From Armatimonadota bacterium (GTDB lineage: Bacteria > Armatimonadota > Fimbriimonadia > Fimbriimonadales > Fimbriimonadaceae): a stretch of DNA of 64,000 bases. Of the stretch, positions 42,044 to 49,578 are shown piece by piece; positions within the stretch are counted from its first letter, which is position 1, and each line of letters begins with the position of its first letter. The stretch spans positions 1 to 64,000 of the forward strand of contig JANYCU010000027.1 in NCBI GenBank assembly GCA_025360125.1, in the 5' to 3' direction. The notes under the pieces are model-generated. The model searched no databases. It was not told where the DNA came from and worked only from the letters and a program-made list of their open reading frames with translations. The position numbers were made by a program, and so were the translations under genes.

Positions 42044-42100
42044 AAACAACTAAACATAACTTGAGCGTTAGAGAGCTTTTGACAAAGGCTCAGACGCATA

Positions 42101-42841
42101 ATGGAACACAAAACTTGTTTAGTAACAGACTTTAAGATGTTAGACGAAGGAAGCGGTAGCTTTGAAGGCTACGCTAGTATTTTTGGCAACTTCGATAGAG
42201 TAAATGAAGCGGTTGTAAAAGGCGCATTCTCAAATGTAGATGATTTTATTAAATCAGGCTTTGGCGCAGTTGGACATGATTGGAGCGGACTTCCAATCGC
42301 CACTATTGCCGACGCTAAACAAGATGATATTGGACTTTGGATTAAAGCCGATTTCCATTCCACTAAAGATGCACAGGATGCTAGAACGGTAATACAGGAG
42401 AGATTGGCTCGTGGCAAGTTTGTTGGTTTATCCATCGGCTACGAAGTCAATGATTCTGAATATGTGCCAGAGGGACGACTCCTTAAAGCACTTACCATTT
42501 ACGAAGCTTCCTTAGTAACAGTACCTGCGAATCCGTTAGCCGGGGTTAACGCTTCTAAATCAAGTTCGCCTACGAACATTCCATTAGAAGACCACTCCGC
42601 GCAAATGCTTGCAAACGCAAAGGACTACACAAAGAGACTACTCGACGTATTCACCTTACGCCAAAAGGATGGCAGAGCTTTAAGTAAAGCTCGCCATGAA
42701 GAGCTAATAGCTATTAAGCAAGTTGTAGACAACTGCTTAGAAGCTGTAAAGCCATTGGCAGAAGATGAAGCCGTTAGAAGTCTTTACGCAAAGTTCTTGG
42801 CACAACGAGCCCTTGTAACTAACGGAGATTCTCATGAATAA
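42101..42841 (+). CDS. HK97-type prohead protease (S78)
   Basis: 246 residues. SFEGYASIFGNFDRVNEAVVKGAF is the characteristic opening; catalytic His in GHDWSGLPIA and Ser in FVGLSIGYEV. It should cleave the scaffold segment of the capsid protein. The C-terminal 75 residues (after NPLAGVNASKSS) are helical and may act as scaffold. Confidence 0.92.
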   Translation: MEHKTCLVTDFKMLDEGSGSFEGYASIFGNFDRVNEAVVKGAFSNVDDFIKSGFGAVGHDWSGLPIATIADAKQDDIGLWIKADFHSTKDAQDARTVIQERLARGKFVGLSIGYEVNDSEYVPEGRLLKALTIYEASLVTVPANPLAGVNASKSSSPTNIPLEDHSAQMLANAKDYTKRLLDVFTLRQKDGRALSKARHEELIAIKQVVDNCLEAVKPLAEDEAVRSLYAKFLAQRALVTNGDSHE

Positions 42842-44045
42842 AAAAGAACTTACAGCAAAGATTGATTCTTTGCAGAACGAATTAAAGGATTTGTTCAGCT
42901 CACATAAAGATGCAAACGGCGAGTTCAAAATGTCTGCCGACGTTTTGGAAGAAGCTGAGAAGCGCGAATCCGAACTCGGAGATTTGAACAAAAAGCTATT
43001 CGATATTAACAAAGTCGAATCAATGGTAAAGCGCAATGAAGATTATCAGGCTAGCAACAGCAAAGCGGCTAACCCATTGCCATTTGAAGCAGGTGGTTCA
43101 CAGTGGTCTGAAGTAAAGACCATTGGAAGACAGATTGTAGAATCTGGTGCGCTTAAAGGTCTCAACAGTCCTACTGTCAGCTTGGGAGACATTCAGATTA
43201 AAACCCTTATGTCTACTGGTGCTGGTTGGTCTCCTGAATCTATCAGAAGCGGCATTGTTGCCCTATCGCCACAACGAGCTTTGACATTGCTTGACTATAT
43301 GCCAAGTATTGAAGTGAATCAAGCCGCATTCAAGTTTATGTTGGAATCAACATTCACTAACAATGCCGCTGAAGTTGCTGAATCTGTTGATGGCACTTTG
43401 CAAACATACGGTGAAGGCGTTTTGGCTCTTACTGAGACAACTGCACTTATCCAAAAGATTGGTACTTTTGTTCCTGTATCTGACGAACAGTTGGAAGACG
43501 TTCCTGGAATCACTGATTATCTTAATCAGCGATTATCTTACATGGTTAAGGCTCGATTTGAGTCTCAACTATTAAGCGGTAATGGAACTGCTCCAAACAT
43601 CAAAGGTATTACTAGCACTTCTGGAATTAACACACAGGCTAAATCAACTGATTCTGTCTTTGATGCTATTTACAAAGCTATTACCAAGGTTCGAGTTCAA
43701 GGTCAAACTGAACCGAATTTGATTATCATGCATCCTACTGATTGGCAGAACCTGCGAATCACACAGGCTAGCACTGGTCAATACATCTTCGAGAGTCCTG
43801 CATTAGCTGGTGACAGAAGCATATTTGGCATTCCTGTTATCTTGTCTACAGTTGCAACTGCTGGTACTGCCGTGTTGTTTGATACCTTCTACACAATGGC
43901 TCTTATGCGTAAGGGCTTGGAAGTTCAATACAGCAACAGCCACAGCACTTACTTTGTGAATGGTGTTCAGGCAGTCCGAGCAGATATGCGAGGCGGTTTG
44001 GCTGTTCTTAGACCAAAGGCAATCTGTACTATTACAGGTCTCTAA
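42834..44045 (+). CDS. Major capsid protein, HK97 fold
   Basis: 403 residues. An N-terminal coiled-coil delta domain (~1-75, LTAKIDSLQNELKDLFSSHK) precedes the HK97 core: NLIIMHPTDWQNLRITQ, YIFESPALAGDRSIFGIPVILS and the closing LEVQYSNSHSTYFVNGVQAVRADMRGGLAVLRPKAI. Protease cleavage is expected near residues 70-80. ATG overlaps the protease gene. Confidence 0.94.
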   Translation: MNKKELTAKIDSLQNELKDLFSSHKDANGEFKMSADVLEEAEKRESELGDLNKKLFDINKVESMVKRNEDYQASNSKAANPLPFEAGGSQWSEVKTIGRQIVESGALKGLNSPTVSLGDIQIKTLMSTGAGWSPESIRSGIVALSPQRALTLLDYMPSIEVNQAAFKFMLESTFTNNAAEVAESVDGTLQTYGEGVLALTETTALIQKIGTFVPVSDEQLEDVPGITDYLNQRLSYMVKARFESQLLSGNGTAPNIKGITSTSGINTQAKSTDSVFDAIYKAITKVRVQGQTEPNLIIMHPTDWQNLRITQASTGQYIFESPALAGDRSIFGIPVILSTVATAGTAVLFDTFYTMALMRKGLEVQYSNSHSTYFVNGVQAVRADMRGGLAVLRPKAICTITGL

Positions 44046-44053
44046 TGGCATTC

Positions 44054-44077
44054 GTGGCTAGTCTTCGGACTAGCCAC
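44054..44077 (+). other. UUCG-tetraloop hairpin after the capsid gene
   Basis: Perfect 10-bp stem GTGGCTAGTC / GACTAGCCAC closed by TTCG, 9 bp after the capsid stop and without a T run. Probably an mRNA stability or processing element separating capsid from decoration messages. Confidence 0.75.
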
Positions 44078-44102
44078 ACAACAAAACAAAGGAACAAATC
44101 TT

Positions 44103-44315
44103 ATGGCTCAAATCGAACTTAATAACCCAATCGAAGGCGTAGTAGACGTGTTGCGGTTTGCTGGTGCGCCAACCAATGGCGCAGTAGGAACAGGAACATT
44201 TGCAGGTAAGGCGGCTAAGGGCTGTCTGCTTGTTGACGTAACAAACGCACTTCTCTACATTAACACAGGTACACAAGCAAGTGTTACTTGGACAAAAGTA
44301 GGAACACAAACATAA
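44103..44315 (+). CDS. Small head decoration/fibre-like protein
   Basis: 70 residues. The run AAKGCLLVDVTNALLYIN followed by TGTQASVTWTKVGTQT is a common module of small phage head-fibre or decoration proteins. A paralogue follows (44360). Placement after the capsid gene and a separate ribosome site (AAAGGAACAAA) fit a high-copy structural protein. Confidence 0.65.
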   Translation: MAQIELNNPIEGVVDVLRFAGAPTNGAVGTGTFAGKAAKGCLLVDVTNALLYINTGTQASVTWTKVGTQT

Positions 44316-44349
44316 TCACTTTATAGTGATTTCAACACAACAAAGCAGA

Positions 44350-44372
44350 GGAGCGCATTATGCGCTCCTTTT
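44350..44372 (+). promoter_or_regulatory. Hairpin overlapping ribosome site and start codon
   Basis: GGAGCGCAT-T-ATGCGCTCC followed by TTTT. It can act as terminator after 44315, and it also buries the GAGGAG ribosome site and ATG 44360 of the next gene. Confidence 0.65.
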
Positions 44373-44602
44373 GCGTTATAGATGTATGTCTACAAAGGTT
44401 CGCGGTATTGGACGCATTTTTATACACAAGCACATTTAGCTCAAATTCTTCACACAATGGCGTTGCTGAGAAGGGTTGTTTACTGATTGATTCTACTACA
44501 GGCAAAATATATATAAACCAAGGAACGATTGATTCTGTTACTTGGGCGGGTGCAAATACTGTAGGTCAAGTAATTATTCCCATAGATGAACAACCAGTTT
44601 AA
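44360..44602 (+). CDS. Second decoration/fibre-like protein
   Basis: 80 residues. The core AEKGCLLIDSTTGKIYINQG followed by TIDSVTWAGANTVG repeats the module of the preceding gene (AAKGCLLVDVTNALLYINTG). The N-terminal 35 residues are Cys/Phe-rich and unlike a normal start, and the ATG lies in a hairpin, so the true start or even expression is uncertain. Tandem duplication followed by divergence is likely. Confidence 0.55.
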   Translation: MRSFCVIDVCLQRFAVLDAFLYTSTFSSNSSHNGVAEKGCLLIDSTTGKIYINQGTIDSVTWAGANTVGQVIIPIDEQPV

Positions 44603-44626
44603 TATCCAAAGCCGTTAAAAGCGTTT

Positions 44627-44911
44627 ATGTTAAGTAAAGAACGATACTACATAAACACCAATGGCAATCCATGCTTAGAAGACGACGTAACAGCCGAGTT
44701 CCTTTTGGTAGCTAAAGGCTCTGAAGTTGAAGACAGAGACGCGGCAAAGTTCGGATTTGTTGACGGCTTGATTGAATCAAAGGAACAGCCAAAAACTGAT
44801 ACACCAGCTACTCCAATCATCGAATCAAAAGAAGCCCCAAAAGTAGAAGCAGAAGCTCCAGTAGCAGACTTAAGCACTGAGACCAAAGAAGAGCCACAGA
44901 AGGGCAAATAA
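44627..44911 (+). CDS. Unknown small virion-region protein (94 aa)
   Basis: 94 residues. The N-terminal 50 (YYINTNGNPCLEDDVTAEFLLVAKGSEVED...KFGFVDG) resemble small head-region proteins. The C-terminal half is Glu/Pro/Lys/Thr-rich low complexity (ESKEQPKTDTPATP). No family recognised. Confidence 0.6.
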   Translation: MLSKERYYINTNGNPCLEDDVTAEFLLVAKGSEVEDRDAAKFGFVDGLIESKEQPKTDTPATPIIESKEAPKVEAEAPVADLSTETKEEPQKGK

Positions 44912-44921
44912 GGGGCTCTAA

Positions 44922-45563
44922 ATGGCATATCCGACAGGAGACGACTTACAAGCATTTATGGTACAAGCTGGCATGGTTGCGGCAAACACCAATGAAGCAT
45001 TGGATTATTCTGGATACATTGATTCCGCTGTAGCACAGTGGGAACGGGACACTGGTTATTATCCATTCCTAAACATTGGCACTGAAGAAGTGCGTGTCTT
45101 CGATTGTCCAGATAGCTACATTCTTGCTTTTGACGGTGGCATGATAGAGATGCAAGACCCGGATAATTTTACAGTTGATACTAGAATATTAACCGCTGGT
45201 ATTGATTACGATTTTTACCCTTATAATGCACCAAACAAAGGCAAGCCATATACGGCTGTAAAGTTCCGATACATCTTACGCGCTTATCCATACATTCAAG
45301 CTGACATTAGGATTAGAGCAAATTGGGGATATACATACAGTCTTCCTGCCGATGTTAAGCAAGCCTTGTTATCACATGCCGCTTGCAATCTAATGGCTAG
45401 CTCCGCTTATGCAACTGGATTTGTAAACATGGTTAAGCAAGATGACGTAACCATTGGTTATGCATCAACAGGCTCCAATGCGATTATGAATGCACAGCAA
45501 AACCAGTTAATTAACTTCTATAAAGACACTTTGAAGCGATATAAAAAGACGAGGTTATTCTAA
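44922..45563 (+). CDS. Head-tail connector (gp6/gp15-like adaptor)
   Basis: 213 residues. The opening MAYPTGDDLQAFM...YIDSAVAQWERDTGYYPFL, then LPADVKQALLSHAACNLMAS, is the helical pattern of adaptor proteins that dock under the portal. Position between capsid and head-closure gene fits. Confidence 0.72.
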   Translation: MAYPTGDDLQAFMVQAGMVAANTNEALDYSGYIDSAVAQWERDTGYYPFLNIGTEEVRVFDCPDSYILAFDGGMIEMQDPDNFTVDTRILTAGIDYDFYPYNAPNKGKPYTAVKFRYILRAYPYIQADIRIRANWGYTYSLPADVKQALLSHAACNLMASSAYATGFVNMVKQDDVTIGYASTGSNAIMNAQQNQLINFYKDTLKRYKKTRLF

Positions 45564-45895
45564 TGCCTTTGCCGTTCAAGCCACATACCGTATTAGTGTC
45601 TACGGCTTCTGAATCCGTAAGTGGAGGTGTAAGTAATAATCTTACATTTGCTGATGCTGTTGAAGTCTTGGGGCAAATAACGCCAAAGGACATATCAGCC
45701 GCTTACGAATCATTTGGTATTGATGACAAACAGCCACATAAGTTCATGTTTGAGATTGCTGATGCACCATTGCTTACTATTGGAAGCCGTTGTGTTTGGG
45801 ATAACCGAACATTTGCAGTAACTACACCAGTTCGCACAAGCAAGCATAACTTACCTGGAGACCACGCGGCAGTAATGCTTGAGGAGCTAGGATAA
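45563..45895 (+). CDS. Head-closure/head-tail joining protein
   Basis: 110 residues, beta-rich (VEVLGQITPKDISAAYESFG; TIGSRCVWDNRTFAVTTPVR). The DNA-terminal position after the connector and the size match head-closure proteins of siphoviruses. Start overlaps the connector stop (TAATG). Assignment mainly from gene order. Confidence 0.6.
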   Translation: MPLPFKPHTVLVSTASESVSGGVSNNLTFADAVEVLGQITPKDISAAYESFGIDDKQPHKFMFEIADAPLLTIGSRCVWDNRTFAVTTPVRTSKHNLPGDHAAVMLEELG

Positions 45896-46320
45896 TGCAA
45901 GTACAAGCAGAACCATTATATAATGCGCTAAAGGTCATTTGTCATAGTGCCTGGACAGATTTGAAGGCGGTTCATTTTGGTGTTCCAAGAATCGAACAAA
46001 AGCAATATCCGCACGCTGTTATCAGACTTGGAAGTATTCCTTCAGAACTTATATTTAACACAGTGTCACAACAATATATATTTGATGTTGCATATCGTGG
46101 TGAATGGTCAAGTTCACCAACGTTTAATATCGAACTAGAGAAGATTGCAAGGGCAAACGAGTTCATCTCTAGTCTTAGCCAAAATACTTTGCTTGGTGGA
46201 ATAGGCTTGGAACCAACAGTTACAAACATTGACTTTATCGAAGCTGATGACCCAAACGAACCATTTTATGAACTGGTGCTTACGGTATCGACATTGGTAC
46301 ATACCACTTGGGGAGAATAA
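45895..46320 (+). CDS. Tail completion/terminator-like protein
   Basis: 141 residues with the alternating helix-strand pattern of gpU-type tail terminator proteins (LYNALKVICHSAWTDLKAVHF; YIFDVAYRGEW; FYELVLTVSTLVHTTWG). Gene order (connector, closure, terminator, then gp10-like) supports it. Function inferred. Confidence 0.55.
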   Translation: MQVQAEPLYNALKVICHSAWTDLKAVHFGVPRIEQKQYPHAVIRLGSIPSELIFNTVSQQYIFDVAYRGEWSSSPTFNIELEKIARANEFISSLSQNTLLGGIGLEPTVTNIDFIEADDPNEPFYELVLTVSTLVHTTWGE

Positions 46321-46322
46321 CC

Positions 46323-46847
46323 TTGGGAACTTTCCACGATGCAAGGGTACTTGCGGCGCACCAGAAGGCAAAGGCAAACAGATTGGCACACACGCTGGCA
46401 GTTGAACACACCAAGCTTGCTGATGATTGCAAGGCTGAAGCCATAGCGATAACCAGCGGTACCACAAGTACAAAGGAACTCGCCAAAATGGGACATCCAT
46501 ATGGAAGGCGAAGCGGTTCCTATAGTGACTTGAAGACTATGAAGACGGTATTGGCACGTCAGCGCACGATTAAAAACACCAGAATGAAGCTTCCAGCACT
46601 TCCAATTAATAAGCAGACAGGAAGGCTTCAATCAGCAATGAAGTTCCAAAAGCGCACAGGAGGCTCGGCAGTGCAAACATATGTTTTCCAAATCTATCGC
46701 AACATTGCTCCATATGCAAAATATGTTTTGTCATTAGGTGGAACTGTTAAAATGACGGCTCGTCCATTCTGGCAACATCTATACAAATTTTGGAAGAAGA
46801 GGAACTTTGATTTACTAATCAAAATGCGCGAAGAATCACGCAAATAA
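46323..46847 (+). CDS. HK97 gp10-like tail component
   Basis: 174 residues from a TTG at 46323, with GGGGAG 7 bp upstream; an earlier TTG at 46308 is also open. Very basic; INKQTGRLQSAMKFQ and YAKYVLSLGGTVKMTARPFW resemble the loop and the TxARPF ending of gp10-type minor tail proteins that link tail tube and connector. Confidence 0.6.
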   Translation: MGTFHDARVLAAHQKAKANRLAHTLAVEHTKLADDCKAEAIAITSGTTSTKELAKMGHPYGRRSGSYSDLKTMKTVLARQRTIKNTRMKLPALPINKQTGRLQSAMKFQKRTGGSAVQTYVFQIYRNIAPYAKYVLSLGGTVKMTARPFWQHLYKFWKKRNFDLLIKMREESRK

Positions 46848-46901
46848 TGCATTAGCTTATAAAGCCGTTAAAAGCACTTGACTCACAGGAGCTTTTTAAC
46901 G

Positions 46902-47279
46902 ATGCCTACACGCAAAACAGGATTAGACGTATCAGTATTTACAGTTGGTGGTACTGTATACTTAGGAAATTTAGACAATGCAACATTGACTGTAAATGTT
47001 GAATCAGAGGAATCAAAAGGTATCGCTGATGCATGGACGTTCCCTTGGGCAACTTCCAAAGGTTGGAGCATCGAAGCTGATACTTTTATTGCTTCTGCCG
47101 CTACTACTCTCACTGATGCCGCAACAGGTGACGCACTTGTAACAATTGCATTCACTTCAGGTGCTGGTGTATATTCAGGAACTGGACTTATCAAAACTGC
47201 TAGCCATACCGTAGGTAACAAACAACTTCAAAAAGAGAAGTTCACTGTTGAAGGACAAGGAGCATTAGCAATTGCCTAA
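46902..47279 (+). CDS. Major tail tube protein
   Basis: 125 residues from ATG 46902 (AGGAGC 9 bp upstream). The beta-sandwich pattern TVYLGNLDNATLTVNVESEESKG, WSIEADTFIAS, and the closing KEKFTVEGQGALAI is that of siphovirus tail tube proteins. Follows the gp10-like gene and precedes the chaperone pair. Confidence 0.75.
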   Translation: MPTRKTGLDVSVFTVGGTVYLGNLDNATLTVNVESEESKGIADAWTFPWATSKGWSIEADTFIASAATTLTDAATGDALVTIAFTSGAGVYSGTGLIKTASHTVGNKQLQKEKFTVEGQGALAIA

Positions 47280-47445
47280 GCGAATGATTGCCTTTGGCAT
47301 TGTTGGCTTCTTATCGGCAGTTATTGTTGACTTAAACGCATATTCAAAAAACGATGATAAGAAGTTTGATGTTAAGTTGGCTGTTCAACGTTGGATAGCT
47401 GGTTTTGCAATGGGCTGTACAGCTTCATTGGCTGATGGAGAATAA
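47272..47445 (+). CDS. Small membrane-like tail-region protein (57 aa)
   Basis: 57 residues from a TTG at 47272 with AAGGAG 9 bp upstream (ATG 47284 as alternative), overlapping the tube gene by 8 bp. One hydrophobic segment (MIAFGIVGFLSAVIVDLNAY) and a second weaker one (WIAGFAMGCTASLA). Conserved position between tube and chaperone genes suggests a real gene. Function unknown. Confidence 0.6.
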   Translation: MPKRMIAFGIVGFLSAVIVDLNAYSKNDDKKFDVKLAVQRWIAGFAMGCTASLADGE

Positions 47446-47447
47446 GA

Positions 47448-47852
47448 ATGTTTGTAGATGACCTTATTACACGCTATGCACCAAAAAATGAAACATTCAC
47501 CGTTACATTATTTGACGGTGAAGAACTCAAATTTAAGTATGTATTTGACTATACAGACATTAAGAAGCTTCAAACAGGAGCGGCAGACTTCGCAACACGA
47601 ATGGTAGAGAAGAAGATTCCTTTAACTGGTGATATGAAGGAATATTGGACTGACAATATAGAAGTGCTTACAACTGCATATGTTATGGCTGGAACAATCC
47701 AAGAGCCAAAGATAAGCGAACTTGAATTTTTGAAGTTAGCAAAGAAGGCAGGCGTAATGTTCCAATACATTGCTAATCAATACAACTACAATGAGACAAA
47801 AGCTATTGTTCAAAACGAACTTGCAGAAGTTGAAGCCCAAAAAAAAGATTAG
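47448..47852 (+). CDS. Tail assembly chaperone, short form (gpG-like)
   Basis: 134 residues. Helical with an N-terminal beta part (FTVTLFDGEELKFKYVFDYTD). It ends just after an A8 run: GCC CAA AAA AAA GAT TAG. The neighbouring frame continues into a second chaperone domain, as in lambda G/GT. Lies between tail tube and tape measure, the diagnostic position. Confidence 0.85.
   Translation: MFVDDLITRYAPKNETFTVTLFDGEELKFKYVFDYTDIKKLQTGAADFATRMVEKKIPLTGDMKEYWTDNIEVLTTAYVMAGTIQEPKISELEFLKLAKKAGVMFQYIANQYNYNETKAIVQNELAEVEAQKKD
47840..47846 (+). promoter_or_regulatory. -1 frameshift slippery heptamer A AAA AAA
   Basis: The zero frame reads CAA AAA AAA GAT TAG. Slipping back one base gives AGA TTA GCG GCT..., which is open to 48052. 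Confidence 0.8.
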
Positions 47853-48052
47853 CGGCTAATCCAGTGCGAAGGCAAAAGATTAACATTGCCGCTGAAGTGT
47901 ACGGCTTGCATTTTGAAGAACTAAGCGCACTGCAACAAAAGCATTTATTAGAGATTATTGCAAGCAAATCTTTGGATGCTGACGAACTGAACAATACACC
48001 ATCAGACGTAAGCGACGAAGAACTCGACAGAACAATAAAAGGTAACCAATAA
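47846..48052 (+). CDS. Tail assembly chaperone extension (T part of the GT fusion)
   Basis: 68 codons read after a -1 shift, giving RLAANPVRRQKINIAAEVYG... ending TIKGNQ. Also openable from a GTG at 47864. GLHFEELSALQQKHLLEIIA is helical and small, as expected for the T domain that contacts the tape measure protein. The fused product would be about 201 residues. Its stop overlaps the tape-measure ATG (TAATG). Confidence 0.78.
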   Translation, partial: RLAANPVRRQKINIAAEVYGLHFEELSALQQKHLLEIIASKSLDADELNNTPSDVSDEELDRTIKGNQ

Positions 48053-49557
48053 TGGCAAGTGTAGCAGATACCCTAATAACTAAATGGGAGCTTCAGGATA
48101 ACTATTCTCCTAAAGCTAAAAAAGCCGCGCAAGCGACAGACAACCTCGGTAAATCACTTAACCAAGTAACGGGTGGTGGTACAGGCGGCGGAGGCATTAA
48201 GGGCATGGTGTCTGGATTGGGAACTTTGGCAGGAATGTCTAACCCTGTTACTATCGGAATCACTGCCATTGCCACAGGATTAATTGCTGTTGCCACTGCC
48301 ACTATTGCCGCGTCTGTTGCGGCTGTCAAGTTCGGTATGGAAGCAATGAAGGCGGCGGCTCCAATGGACACGATTCAAAGGGTTTTTGCTGGTGTTTATG
48401 GCGATACGAAGAAGGCGGCTCAAATGATGACCTACCTCAAAGACGAAGCCATGAAGTCCAACTTTGAGTTTAAAGATTTGGCTGGTAGTGCAAAGCTTCT
48501 AGTTATGAACGGCATGAAGTTCACAGAGTTCAAAGATTCAATGCAAGCAATCGCAATGCGTGGGCCGGGTAATCCAGCAGAGAACCTTCGGACTATTGCG
48601 GAACAGCTAACAAGAATCAAAGGAGGCGACTTTGGAAGGGCATTTGAAGAGCTTAGGAACTTTGGTATATCCAAGCAAGAACTAACGGCTCTTGGTGCCA
48701 CATTCGATAAATCGGGACAGTTCACAGGCAACATTAAACAAGCCTTGGAGCTATTCAAAAAGGTAGGCGCACAAGGCAAAGCAATCGTTGACCAAATGGA
48801 AGGTGGAATGGAAGCCACTTTAAGCAACATGGATGAAGGCTTTGACCTTATGCAACAGCAGGTTGGAAAACAACTGTTTACAAATATGAAGCCTTTGATT
48901 GACAATATTATTACGGTAATCACAAATCTGATGGATAGCGGAGTTCTTAAAGATACTGTTGATATGATTACTTCATTGTTTGATATTGACCCTTCTTCAG
49001 ACGGTCTTGCCAAACTTGCTATTGGCGTGTTAGCCGCAATACAAACTGGAGCACAAATTGTTCATGCTGTTTGGGCTGGAATAATGACTGTTGTAAATGC
49101 TGTAGCACAACTTCTACATACAAAAATTGCCGTTGGTGGTTTAACAGATTGGACAATGGGACAATATGACCGTAACTACAATACGCTCATGAACACCTAT
49201 AATGCAAATCAAGTAATAAAAGATAAAGATGCAAAGAAGGGTAAAAAGGGAGCCGTAGAGCCAGATAATCCAAAGGCAAAAACTATGGTTGATTCACCAA
49301 TTATGGCAATCGCAAAGCACACTAAGGATACGGCAGAGAATACAAAACAGTTGAACGCTCGGCATATCTTAGGTGGTGGAGACATTGGGAGAATGGGAAT
49401 ATCTCCTGCTGAACTTGATGTAATCAATACTAGAGTTAGACACAGCGGCAAAAGCAATACAACAATCAAAGTTATAGGCTTTGGCAAGTTTGATGGTCTT
49501 ATGCAAGAAGCATTTATGGAGTTCTTGACACAAGCCAAAAGACAAGGCGCACTATAA
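48052..49557 (+). CDS. Tape measure protein
   Basis: 501 residues. N-terminal helices, a Gly-rich turn, then two hydrophobic helices (VTIGITAIATGLIAVATATIAASVAAV) and a TMP-like core (MDTIQRVFAGVYGDTKKAAQMM...FEFKDLAGSAKLLVMNG...MRGPGNPAENLRTIAEQLTRI). A second hydrophobic stretch lies near 320-350. At the usual 0.15 nm per residue it implies a short siphovirus tail of about 75 nm. Confidence 0.92.
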   Translation: MASVADTLITKWELQDNYSPKAKKAAQATDNLGKSLNQVTGGGTGGGGIKGMVSGLGTLAGMSNPVTIGITAIATGLIAVATATIAASVAAVKFGMEAMKAAAPMDTIQRVFAGVYGDTKKAAQMMTYLKDEAMKSNFEFKDLAGSAKLLVMNGMKFTEFKDSMQAIAMRGPGNPAENLRTIAEQLTRIKGGDFGRAFEELRNFGISKQELTALGATFDKSGQFTGNIKQALELFKKVGAQGKAIVDQMEGGMEATLSNMDEGFDLMQQQVGKQLFTNMKPLIDNIITVITNLMDSGVLKDTVDMITSLFDIDPSSDGLAKLAIGVLAAIQTGAQIVHAVWAGIMTVVNAVAQLLHTKIAVGGLTDWTMGQYDRNYNTLMNTYNANQVIKDKDAKKGKKGAVEPDNPKAKTMVDSPIMAIAKHTKDTAENTKQLNARHILGGGDIGRMGISPAELDVINTRVRHSGKSNTTIKVIGFGKFDGLMQEAFMEFLTQAKRQGAL

Positions 49558-49578
49558 GCTCTCCGTTAATAGCCTTCA

